NCBI GenBank assembly: GCA_021018815.1
Contig: JAITYX010000046.1
Location: forward strand, 4,529,501 to 4,593,500
Origin: Talinum fruticosum
Taxonomy: Eukaryota; Streptophyta; Magnoliopsida; Caryophyllales; Talinaceae
DNA: 64,000 bases
Direction of reading: 5' to 3'
Positions 44,791-58,165 of the stretch are shown piece after piece (within the stretch, counting starts at the first letter, position 1; every line of letters starts with the position of its first letter). The translations under genes and the position numbers were made by a program. The notes under the pieces are model-generated. The model did not search any database, was not told where the DNA came from, and worked only from the letters and a program-made list of their open reading frames with translations.

Positions 44791-47700
44791 CTGCAAAAAT
44801 GAAAGAGGAAGGAAAGAAAAAGATTATGATAGTGCACAAAATCAAAGAAATAATAAAGTTTATGTGGACCAATAGAAACAATAGAATCAACAGGGCTTCA
44901 ACTGCAACCTTTCCACCAGATTTATTTTTGCTGCTGCTGTTATGGGTACCAGAATGATCCTTTGGTGGTTTAACATTGCCAGTCAGAACTTCAAAGACCG
45001 TTGGCAGATCATTTATCATCTGAAAAAGCTTCTTTCTGTAATTCCATTTCGAGAGAAGGTTAGCATAGTTGAACTGAAGCTTAGATAAAATCAGTATTTT
45101 GTAGCTCAACACCCCCGAAAAAAAACACCGAGGCTACCAAAAAAATTAAAAACAAAAGGTGTGATACATAAAAATCAAAAACAAAAGGATGTGATACATA
45201 AAATGCAATGTACCTTCATGATCCAAAAAGTAGTATTCACCTGATAGAGTTTGAAATTCATGAATCATGATATAAGATACAAAATTTGCACTATTAGCGC
45301 ACATACTATATCTCATGAAGTTGGATGACCAAACTTCTTGGATATTTGTAGCGTCCTACGTAATAAGTATGAACAATATGGTGTACTTTTTGTACCAAAG
45401 ACCAGTACATAATATGACATGAACCCTGGGAGAAGTACTCCTGGATGTGAAATGCAGAAACAGTTTGACTTGGGGAACGGGAGAGTAAGAAATGCCATGT
45501 AAAGCAATAACAAGTTAAATGAAGTAGAAAGTACACCTGCCAATGGAGTAGCAAGAAGATAACATCCTCATTTAACTTATTGCGTATTAGAACCACAAGT
45601 TGGAATTAAACTTGAAAACACACACATACCAAGAGAAGGAACAACCACCATTTTCACGTAGAAAAAACCTCCACATTGAGGATGGCCCAACCGCAATTGG
45701 TGCATACGCTATGATAGAAAAGATAATTTACAGCTGGATGCACTCATATGTTATAACACTATGCCTTCCACTATCCTCAAGTTGGCGTTTGAGTCATCCC
45801 AACACTCAATACTCTATCTTCCTGCCTAACATTTTTCCCTACTAGGGGTTTGGGATGCCTGTGATACACCACACAGTTACCTGATCTTACACAATCACCT
45901 AGGAGACCCCAAACTGGGTCAATAGGATCCTCTCCCTCAATTGCACCTTGGAAGATCTGGGATAATTTCAATCAAGACCTAGAAGGCTTATTTATAACAT
46001 GCCACAACTTGGGTTCCAATTCAATAGCTTGTCGTGCAAGTCGACATAGTCAACTTAACTTCCACACCAATCAAATCCTTCACAGACTACAACCTACAGG
46101 ACTCCTTTTTGACCACAATCACCAAGTCCACGTTGAACTAGGAAACAAATTCAATAAGAATCCCCTTTTTTTTTTCTTTTTCCTTTTCGCTTTTTCCCAA
46201 AATAAAATTATCACAACTATATTCAAACATAATTTTGAGTTTGACGCAAACCTACACCACAAAGGAAACTTCATTCATTAAACCACCACAAATGCAAATT
46301 ATCATCTAGGCAACATGAGCAAAATCATCAAGGATATCCTACCTACTATGGTTTAGAACTATTCTCAAATAGTTGTGATAAATCGACAATATGCTCCAAG
46401 TTCAAGACCTAGTCGATATCTCCTCTTTTTATCCATTCTTGTCGGCGCAATGATAATTCACTTAAACTTAACACTTTTGCGGCACTAGCAAGCAAACTAC
46501 ACCGAAAACCCTTCTTTAGCTTGCTCTTAAGCCTTGGAGGTTGCTTGACTTAAGCCTGGAAGAAACTAAGTACGCAAGAGCACACTTGAAGAGAGTTTGG
46601 GAGAATGTTTGTGTATTGCTTTGCTTGGAAGCTTTTGTGGATGGTTTACAAATGAGCTCCTTTTCGATGTCTATATACATGTGTTATTTCGATCTAACCG
46701 CCTAGATTTATCATCTAGAATTTTCTATACAAATATCTAAGATTCTAAGCAAGTATAGAACATTGTTAAACTTGGTGGATGATTATGGAACAACAAAGAA
46801 AATTCTAGAGAATTACGGCTTGTTTCGTAGCCGTGACATCCTCCCCCACCTAATTAGGCAACATCCTCGTAGCCTTTGCGTTCTCAAATGCTTGAATTTG
46901 CTCCTTGACTTGCCAAAGATTCTGGATCGGCTCAAGAATTGGTAGTCTCCTTTGCACTTGACAAGTAACTCATGTGTCGAGGCTTGTTTGAATGGCGCAC
47001 CACTCGATGAGCAATGACCTCCTCCACTTCCGACTATTATTCCTAACATTGCCCAATGAGCGATGCCTCTATTTGGATCCACTTGGTCCCCATGATTAGG
47101 CTTGAGTAAGCTTATGGAAGACGAGGTGATACTTGATTAGGCTTGAGTATAATTCCAAAAGTGCATTCACCTTGAGGGTGAAAGCTAGTGGAAAAGTTAA
47201 GCTCAGGAGAGAGTGTCCCGATCAATACCACTCACTATTGATCGCGACGAGCCCCAAAATAGTCGGACTCACCGAATGTAGCATACATGGACTATCCGTT
47301 CACCACCACATGGACCCCATTGTATCATTCACTCATGTGTAAGTCTACAATGAAGTATATGGAGATGCTTTCCCACGACCTCTCTCGGGAAAAGGAAGTG
47401 CCTCTAAGAGCTCCGGGGTGCTACTTGTTCGATCACGACCCATTGGCACACAAGACAAGTCTTTACATAGGCCTCAACGCCGTCCTTCAAGTGAGGCCAA
47501 TAATAGGATCACTCACGAGCACGAGCATTCGGTCGTGGCACTCCTTCACGACTTCCTTCCGTGATTCTCGAATGAAGGCACGTAAAGGCACTTGCCTTTC
47601 GTGAACACCAAGTCATCTTCACCTCAAAACCTCCTTGTCTTCTCTTCATCGACAAGGTTAACGATAGTTAGGCGATCATGCTCTGCTTGAGTCTTTCTCC

Positions 47701-50700
47701 GATCCGGTCCCTCAAATTGCTTCGAGACCGACTTGTGTCGACAAATTCTCTCCTTTGCGACTTAGGGCATCGGCTGGTTAGCCTTGCTTGGCTTGCATTC
47801 CATGTCGAAATGGAATTAGGCCAAGAAATCTTGCCACCAACCCCGCTTGGGAGCAAGCTAGCTTCTTCCGGAAGTACCTCGTGGCAACGTCGTCGGTCTT
47901 GATCACAACCCCTGCTCCTTTGGAGATAATTTTTCCATGTATAGAGACAATGCACCACCGAGGTCATCTCCTTCTCTTTAACCATATACCACCTTTCGGT
48001 GTCATTGAGCTTCCAACTTTCAAAGCAACAGGATGATCGTCCTCCATTAAGACCCAACCGATGGCAAAGTCGAAAGCATCGGCGTGGAGCTCGAAAGACT
48101 TGTTGAGATCGGGAAGAACTAGCCCGGGCTCCTCAATGATAGCCTTCTTTAAGGCTTTAAAGGCGACACTTCGGTCTCCAAAGCCCATCCTCTTCCCTTC
48201 TTCAACAAGAGGGGCGAGTGATAGCGGAATAGCCTTGGATGAACCGTTTGTAGTAGTTCACCAAGCAAAGAAACGGTATAACCTTAGTGACTTCTTGGTG
48301 GCTCCCAATCATGTATGGCCTTTACATTCGATGGATCCATTGGTATCCTACTTTGTCGATGATGTGGCCCAAGAAGGCACTTCCTCTTGGGCGGAGCACT
48401 TCTCCTTTTTAACATAAAGATCATTATTCCCAAGGTTGAGAACACTTTCCATAAGTGTCCTACATGCTCCTCGAGAGTCTTACTATAGATGACAATGTCA
48501 TCTTAGTAGACTATTACAAAGCGATCGAGATAAGAAACAAGTACCTTATTCATAAGGGTGCATAATGTGACCGGTGCGTCCGTGAGACCAAAGGGCATGA
48601 CAAGGAACTCATATGATTCGTACCGTGTAACGCATGCCATCTTTGTTCATCACCTTCGGCTCCAGACTTCATAGTACCCACTCCTCAAGTCCAGACTTGA
48701 CAAAATACCTCGCGTCTCCGAGTTGATCAAAGAGATCGAGGAATAGGATACTTGTTTTTGATGGACATCTTGTTAGGTGGTAATCGATGTATAGTCAACG
48801 TGATCGTGCTTCTTTTGAAAGAGAACCAGCACTGAGGAGGATTTGTATGGACGAATGTATCGGTTAAACTGTCTTTTGCTCCTTGAGCTCCGGAGGTGTC
48901 ATTCGGTAAGGGGCGAAGGCAACCCCGATTCTAATCAATAGCACGATCAACTTTCCTTCTCGAAGGGAATCTATCATGGAACTCATCAAGCAACTCTTGG
49001 ACGACTTCGGTGTTTGGACTAGAGTCGGCAAATAGGTTACGGTTCATGTCGAACTTAACTAGGTTGAAAAAGTGTCGACCTAAACCTAACCCATTTATTA
49101 TCCCTAACTTGACCAGTAAACGGGTTCATTATTCATTTACTTTAAGATCACATTACCTAAATACATATTTGTCCTTGTAAGATTATCAATTATGAAAAAA
49201 TTATTAGTATAAGAAAGTCCTTGAATCTTGTTCATCATCACAAAGCCATAAATATGTAAGAAGCCTTTAGTTTTTACATTTTTATTTTTGCTAATCACCC
49301 CCACCTAGACTTGGCAATCGGGTCATTCGGTTTGGGTTCGGTTCGGTTCGATGCTCGGTCAACTTCGGTTTGGTTCAACTTCGGGTCAATCTCATTCGGG
49401 TCGGGTTCCGATTTAGATCGGGTCAAATTCGGGTCAATTTCGGTTCGAATTGGGTCAATGTTGGTTCGGGTAAGTTTCCAATATGGTTTCGAGTTAACCA
49501 TATACATTACAATATTATCAGGTCCACCACCATCCCTTGGTATGGACCCGCTTGAATATGATTTGAGGTCGATCAAAATTGTAGCACTACAAGTACAAAA
49601 GTCCATCTCGAGAGACCCACCAAAAAATTGTAGGTTGGGTCAAATTCGGATTTGGGTCGGTTCGGGTTTGGGTCACTTTTATTCGTGTTCGAGCCAAAAT
49701 CGGGTTCGGGTCCGATTCGGCTCGGGTTGTAATCGGTTCAATTATATTTCGAGTTGGTTCGATTTTGGGTCGATTAATTTCGGTTTTCGGGTCAAAATCG
49801 GTTCACCTGTTTCGAATGTCGGTTCGGTTTGGGTATCGGGTAGATTTGGGTTCACCCGTTCGGTTCGGGACAGCTTTGCCAAGTCTACCCCCACTCTCTT
49901 TAATTTTTAATTTTCAATTACCCTCCCATTTTCAAAATCACATAGATGTTTTTTATTTTAATTTTTAAAAATAAACTGGGTTAAAAGTGTTATTGTCGTG
50001 TCAAGAATCTCAATCTCAACCTAACCCAATTAATTAAGTGGGTTGAACATTTCAACTCATTTAAGTAAACGAGTTAAAAATCCCTACTTAAACCTCGCTT
50101 AACTTCGTGTCAATAATCATGCAAGTTAGCTTTTCCTGGCATGGACGTCCTTAGCCCCCTCTTCCATCTTGAGGGCGACGAGGAAGGTAGGCTCCTTCTT
50201 ATTCCTTTTCGAGAACTAAATAGTGGAGAGCATCTTCCCCTTGTCGATCTCCCTTTTACCGAACAACACAAGATTGGCCCTTCTTCATGATGCACATCGT
50301 GTTTTGGAGTGCACCAAGAATGCCTTCATTGTGTCTAGAAAATCGATGCTCTCCATCTGTCGAACCTTGGTGTTTCGCAACACCTTCGATCGGGAGACTC
50401 CTCGCGCTTAATCCCTTCACATAGCCTTTTTCCTTAGTGTAGGAAAGGTCAAGCTTTTCGGCAAGCTCCTTGGCCATGTAGACCGCATCGGCCCCTGTTT
50501 CCAACATTGCTTGTTACGCCTTGCTATTGATGAGGGTCTCAACGTACACACATCCACGAGGTTGCCCTTCCACTTTGGCTTGGATGGCGTTGAGAGTCTC
50601 ATGGGAGCAAGTTTCTTCTCCTCTTGCCCCTCTTCTTCCATGACAAGAGCGACAAATTTGCCTCTTTTCGGATACTCAAAGATCGGTGAGTTCCATTGCA

Positions 50701-53700
50701 AAGGAAGTAAGAGATTTCTCTTTTGAAGGCTCGTCCTTCTTCGATTTTCCCTTGTTCTTGTGGGAGGGCGATTTGTCCTTCTTCGAAGACTTGTGGCGGT
50801 CCCCCACTTTTGCCATTGCCCTTTGCTTTCTTGCCTTGTCCCTTCGAGGACTTGAACTCATATAAAGATTTGGAAGCGAGCAATTGCGAAGGCAAGGTCT
50901 TGCACTCCCCGCCTCTTAAGCCCCATCTTGGCCCACTCATATAGGCCATCAAGGAAGTAAAATAAGGCATCTTGCTCCCTATGCTAGGGATTTGCAAGAG
51001 TAGATATGGGAACTCCTTAACATATTCTCGGATGTCCCTCCTTGTGCTAGAGGCGTCAAAGCTTATCCCATGGCTTGATGCTCGGCATCTTCGGTATATA
51101 GTGTCTTTTGAGTTCACCCTTGAATGTCGCCAAAGCAGTGATGGTCGGACCCTCTTTTGACATCATTGGAACGACATCGCCACCATACAAGAGCAATGTC
51201 TTTAAGAAAGAGAGAAGCATTCCTCACCTTAGGGCATCCTCCTCGGTACCCTCCCTCCTCAATACCCGAAGCTTCTTCAAGTCCCCATATGAAATTATCA
51301 ATTTCTGCGCTTCTAGCTAAAGTCAAGAGGCTTGGGGGCATTCACCTTTGGGCCGCCGCAGTTCCTCCACTTGCTCTCCTTGGTCATTAAGAGTGGCTCA
51401 AATTCACCAAAATTCACCATCCTTCATCGCAACCAAGGCTTTAAGGGATGTCATCTCCTTCGCAAAGTCTAACCACTCGCACTCAAGGTCCCTTGCATCT
51501 CCTCTTTGGCCCCGAGTCTTCCACCTCGGACTCAAGCTCCTCGATGCGTTGGGTCCATGATCTCAACTAATTCCTTTAAGTTGACCATGGAGGCATGCAA
51601 TTGACCAAGTCTTTCCTCGAGTGCGGCAATCACCAAGCTATGGAACTTGGTGGAGGCTCGTGGAACAACGAAGAAAATTCTAGAGAATTATGTATTGTTC
51701 CCGAGTGTTCCATGAGGCTCCCCGCCCCAAAGAAAAAAACAAATAACTAAAAAATTCCTTTTATCTACTTCAATCTTCAACCCCTCCAACTTCCAATCAA
51801 TCATATTGTCCTCATCCATTAATCAAAATATTGTTTCAATGACACTTTGTTCTAGACTTGATTACAACTAAATCCTACATCTATAGACAAAACCTCCCTA
51901 AATCCGATTCAAGCTTACACAAAGGCATTCTTAGGCCATTACAAGAGAAGAAAGGCCGGAAGAATAGATGCAATCCAAACACTAGAAAGTTATGTTACTT
52001 AGATTTGGTCACAACCATGTTTTGAAGCGTAAGTGTCCGACAATGAGTGTCATGTTATACTCGGTCATTTGAAAAATTTTGTACGTATTTCGTCTAAAAT
52101 GATGTATTTATTGCCCATACCTATATTCAAAGTGCTGAATGTTCGACAAGGCTATTTGAGGCCAAATGAAGAGTCCAAAAACATAGCTAGAAAGTGAAAA
52201 TTTGAGAAAAGAACCCCTACAACCGGTCCTTTTTCCCCTTTAGAGGAAGTTGAAAACAATTTTCGGAGAGATAACTCACACAAATTAGCACATGCACTAC
52301 CAAGGGATCACACAAGCAAACTACTAAAATATAATTTTCCTGTATCCGACACATTCCTTAGAACTTCAGGTGCTACAATTCATAAAACTTGACAACCAAC
52401 AAAATTACAAACCATATAACACTAGCTTTTAAGTTAGGTACATAAACTATAATAAGGCTCGTGTAAAACTATCTATCTCTAATTAAACATAACTTCATAT
52501 TCTACTTCAATCCCCGAAACAAATATGTGTCCAGCTTTATGACTCGTAGGTATCATTATTACAAACAAACATATGAACAAAGAAACAAACGTAATTGTGG
52601 GGGATTCACACCAACTTCCACAAATTGCAACATAAAATATCATCAAAAACCACAAAGTTCTCCCAATCGGTGAGCAAATTTCCAATTTGTATGCAAATCA
52701 TCAATCCTTGTCTTATCCGTTTCCCAAACACTCGCCACACAAATGCACATTTCATTTCTATATTGATCCGAGGATAAAATCTAGATTACAATTTGATCCA
52801 GAGATGCTCGACCAATAAGCACGATAAGTTCCATGTGCGGGACCATAGCATCCATTTTTAAATACAGAGCCTAAGACAACATGCACGTCATGCACACCCG
52901 GGGACCACATTCTTCCAATCAATCAATACAATGGGTGCCAGTCCCAATTGGCGAGTGTCACGAGGTTGCATTTTGCAATAATTTCATACACGATCAAAAT
53001 ACGAGTATCATCAAAAGACATACGGAACAAAACATTCCCAAGATAGGGAAAAGAGTGCCTAAGTATGACGAAATATTCACAAGAGAACATGCAAGCACAA
53101 ATCATGCAATCTCAAGCAATAGTAATATCGCAGGTGTATAAACACCTATAACCTAAGTCCAAATTCAAATACATACCCCAAGAGTCCTCCCTAGGAGAGG
53201 TGTCGGGTATCAAATGCAATAGCCTTACCCCTAAATTGCAAACTTGTAGATGGGTTCATGTTGTTTGACCATATGTAAAATACAATAAATTGCCTCCTAC
53301 TTCATTGAAAGGAAGTAGACGACAGCTTCAGCAACCTAATCCCAAATCATACATCAAAAGTAATTTGTGCCCACAATTAAAGGTACAATTGCAAAATTTA
53401 AAATCACTATCATCATCTAACCAACATGAAGCAACTTAATAGATACAAGTTGACAACGCTATAAACAAATACATATTAGAACCCCAATGGGATACATAAA
53501 GACTAAAAGATCCTACACATAATAAGAATCTTCACATAAAGCCTCATATAGGTAAGACATTAAAGAAATACTTGTCACCTTTCATTCTTCGTAAAACCGA
53601 AGCGAGCACCAAAGTAAAATGCTACAGCAAGTAGCCAGGAATCACTGTGGACTGCAACAAGCGACAGCCAATCCTTCTCTTGCATACCGTCCCTGGCAAA

Positions 53701-55962
53701 ATTAATGCCTAGTGCTGGCTCTGGAAGCTCAGGAGGTACCTCTTCCACTCGGAAGATTAACTTCCCACATCTCATTTGGAAATCCATACAAACACAAGTT
53801 TTCCTTCTCTACAAATCGGAGATATAATATGTACCATAAACTCAAATGAACAAAAATAACTATCATCCCAAATAATAGCAGCATAACGCATCAAATATCC
53901 ATCAATTCAAATACGGTTAATAGGCTACGGATGTCCTTAGATATTAAGGAACGTCCAACAGGAAAAAGCACAAAAGGAAGACACTCCAACAAGTATCACT
54001 ATCAAATTCACCATGTACATTTCCTGCAAACCATTTAGCGCAATGAAAACATGGAGAATTCAATCTAGCTGCTCTTTGCAAGGACATGAACATCACTATA
54101 CGGAGATTTCTTGTTGTAAATGATCTACTACCAACCATGCTCTTGAAGTGAGCCATCCCTTAAGTGAAAGCAAAGGATTTAAGATGCAAGTGGGTCACAT
54201 AATGGCTTGAAAACAGAGCTTCACTAGTCATCGAAATTGGAACCTCGGAATATTATACGAGTGAGAGCCTCATGTCTAGACCTAAATAAGGAAGAATATA
54301 TAGGACAAATACCACTAAACAGAATTCTATAAACTCAAGGTTTTCTCTTCTACAAATAGACAAGAAAACTTCGTTATCCTGAAGTGTCCACTGAATAGCA
54401 CATTTATTGATTCTTCAAACAATGCAACCCACATATTCAACCAACTATTCACATGAAGACGTGGAGGCCGGGGACTTTGTGTCCAAGGAAAATAAATATA
54501 AATGCATGTAGTCCTCCCACAACAATTCAAAGCATCCGACAAAAAGGTAAATCCTCCATTAGCTACCTTAGTTTAAAAAGCTCAAGGCATACAAAAGCAC
54601 AAAGGGTCTTAGGCCAAGGCCGGGGCATGGGCTTGAGCGAAGGCACGCGCGTGCCTTCGAGGCCGATGTGCACTAACTAAAAAATGCTTGAAAATCATTA
54701 TCAAAGCAATATTTTTGGTCGAATATGCTAGATGATGACATCAAGTGATTAGATACCATTGTAACAACGATTTTCACCAAAAACGTGAGCAAAAAAAAGG
54801 AAAACAATAGTACACCATTGAAAAAGGGGCAACTTACCCACTTACTCGGAGTTTAACAAAGTAACAAAGACAAAGACAAGAGAAAGAGAAGGGGGAGACA
54901 AAAAGAGAGAGACAAATAGCAAAAAGCGAAAAAAGCCCGATAAAGCGCACGAGGTGCGCGAGGCGCAATTGCACTGCTGGAGGGCTTTTTGTAGGGCTGG
55001 GCTTGACCCCTTGCAACGCGCAAGGGAGTGGGCTTCGGGCTTTTGTGTGCTTAGGTGCACCCGAGTGCACTCTTTTAAACTAAGCTTGCTACGTTACATA
55101 ATAATCTAGTTCAATTAATCAAGTAACAAAAGAAAACATACCTAACTATTCATTAAAAATTCAAGATTAGTACTTCTATGGCTTTCCACAACAAATATTT
55201 TTAACTCCAAATAAAGGACGACAACCCAGGAGGGAATCCCCATCGAGGTGGGGAAAATCCCCACCCCGAATGGTTAACCGGGGCCAGGCAAACTCTCATC
55301 CCCGAGCGGGAACAAGTTGTTCGAGCACCGACTCGGGCACGGGAAGAATCCGCCTCGCTCCCCACCTCACTCTTGTGTTTTTTAATTGCTTTTTACCCAT
55401 GCAATCTGATTCATTATTTAAATTAGACCGGGTAATTTTGTAGATATAAAAGCTAACATTACCACCCCCGACCTTCCCACCCAACCAATCCCTCTTTATA
55501 ATCTCTCTCGTTCTCTCTCTTCCTCTCCCTCTCTCACCCTCCATCGCTCTATGTATCAAATCCACGATTACCTAGAACGCGATATGCCCTAGTACGTGGG
55601 ACAAATTTGAGTACGTAATTCGCCACTCCGAAGGGTATTGGATTTTCGGTACATTTTTCTAGGGGTGCTAAAGACATGACAAAATTATGAGATTTTTGGA
55701 GAAGGAAAAAATGTGGGCAACTTAAATTATTTTTTTTTTTGAGATCCCGATACTTATTCTAGACTACAAGAAAGCTCAACAAACAAACCCAGCTCAACCC
55801 ATATTTAAAAAACAAAATATGGGCCTTGGCTAAAAACCCGACCAAACTTCAGCTTAAAAAATGGGGAGTTTTGACTCTCCGAAAAACCCTAATATTTTTA
55901 GCCTTTTTGCCTTTTAGAAGAGAAAATCCTAGCCACTTTTAACCCCTTTCAATTGTTGTAAC

Positions 55963-56022
<60 letters not shown>

Positions 56023-58165
56023 CTTCAAATGTCGTATCCTTCCCTTCGCTTCATCTTCTACTCCTCCACCTTTATGAGGCTCATCAAACACATTAATCTA
56101 AGGTAGATTTGTTGATTTTATATGACATGCACTTCTCCTTCCTCTTTTCGATTTCCTATTTCTACCATCAACAACGAACGAGAACACTCTAAGCCACGAA
56201 TTGGTGGAAGACTCGCAAAATGGTGGCGCTTAGTTATCACGTTCCAGATCATGTCACCCAATTCGTAGTGGTGGTGGGGGGGTAGGAGCAAATCCGGTAA
56301 CTATGATCGGATCTCGCTAGACAGATACTTCATCTTCTCACACTCCATGTCCATCCCAAGATATCACTCTCTCCCTCTAACATCTCTTTGAACTTCATCT
56401 CCATGCTCCTATCCATCTTGAGAGGCCATGCCAAGGCTTCCATCACGAAGCCACCATCTAGACCACCATTTGAAATCAATAGACACGGAGCCACTCCCTT
56501 ACACCGCCACATTGCTTAGGATCGGAGTTGTAGACCACCACTCCTTGTTTTGAACCCCTGGTTTATCTTTTTCAATTTTCCATATTGTATAGATCGAACA
56601 TTATTGTCTATTTTAGCATTGAATTGATGTGAAAATCATAAATTCCTTGAGGCTTGTCGGTTTTGTTTAATTTTTTTGGTCTAAATTAGTTTAATTCGAA
56701 TTTGGTTTAGCTTTTTCTTGGGTATTAGGGACCCGCCCGAGGGCCGGACCGGGAGAAATTTTTTCCCCGAAGCGGGGGACAAGCGAGGGCAAGGATACGA
56801 TTGGGCAGCGAGGGGCCAGGGCGGGGACGGGGAAGAGTAGGGAACTTCCAACCCCGACCTGGTCTCATTGTCATCGCTACTCCCAATCAATACAAGGAAA
56901 AGATTATCTTATCATGCTTAGGAACCAAAGGCATGTAAAAACCCATTCCAAAGGGAGAAGTCAATGTCTTGGGCACAATCTTCAAACAACTCCACCTCCA
57001 TTTGGTAAATTAAAGCACACTCGAGGGAGATAAGTATAAGGTGTGAATTTCCGGTAAATGGAAGGAGTGCGTGATTGTAGAGGAATGAAATGTAATTGAG
57101 ACTCAAATGTACTTTTTTCCTTCTTTGAAGGTATGGATGGTCGGTAATAAAATTTCTCACTTATTATTGCCCAAAGAAAACATCCCTAAAAGATGGTGAG
57201 TATTATGCAATGTAACTTATAGATTAACCACAACCATCTTATGTAAGTATAGCTCCGAATGAATCAAAGGAACATTTGAAACATTTTACTACAAGCGAGT
57301 ATCAAGCTACCAGGGGTAAAGAGCAAGTTCCTTCATGTACAGTCGTACACAAGAAGTTTAACAAAATATTTGTAGTATTCTAGTAAGTTGAACCCAACCT
57401 AATGGACTAAGACTAAACCCCCTTTATCCCCAAACATCGGTTCACCCCCCCAAAAACCCAACCAAAAAACCAAGACAAAACAGAGAGGAAAACAAAATGA
57501 AGGAATAAGTGGAAAATGAAGAAACAAGTGAAACAAGCTCAAAACCTGAGACCCAAAGAGAAACCCAGCTGAGTGAACTTCGAGTACTCATATGGTATAG
57601 TGGAAAACATAGCAATTAATAGTTCATTAATAAAATATAAATATAGCTGTCAACATAAACCAAAGCCAACAAATCCAGAGCAATGATTAATTCGGAAACC
57701 AAAACATGGAACAATTAGACAAAATATACTGCATTAAAACTCAATCACATCCATCACCAAGAACATGATCAGACTTAAGTGACTAGTTCACACAGAGGGA
57801 TTTATAACTCAGCCAACGATATAGATTGAAATAAAACGATAAAAAACCAAAGAGAAATTAATAAAAAGCAATGAGTATAAATATACAAGTGATAAGATGA
57901 ACTGACCAGGATCGCATTGCTGGTAGAATTTGTCAACGTCTTCAAACCCCAAATAAACAAATACAAAGACGAAAGTCAGTGAGAGAAATAAAAGGGAAAA
58001 AAACCACGACATAAAAAGGAATTGAAGTGGTGGAGAAAAGGAGAAAACGGAAGATAGAGACGAAACAGACCAGTGGTAAGAGCCTTGATCAAACCAGCGC
58101 GCCTTCCTTTGAAATCATTGAAGACTTCATCCACCGTTCTTGGCGTATTCTGAGGCATTCCTTCC

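Larger units (their letters stand above)
46440..51720 (-). mobile_element. chromovirus-type Ty3/gypsy element in intron 3
   Basis: On the minus strand the order is LTR relic (about 51720-51665), gag, protease, RT, RNase H, integrase, polypurine tract, 3' LTR (46838-46440). Most of the 5' LTR is gone and the relic joins the gag leader. It lies in the same direction as the host gene. A hAT-type MITE and its surroundings interrupt it between protease and RT. All frames are broken. Confidence 0.8.

Noticed and set aside
49311..49910. 199-codon frame on the + strand
   Set aside because: It is the GGGTCGGTTCGGGT-like repeat interior of the hAT-type MITE; residues are low complexity (FGSG, VRFG).
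54834..55070. Minus-strand frames of 70-80 codons
   Set aside because: They fall in GC-rich inverted sequence of a MITE-like element and resemble no protein.
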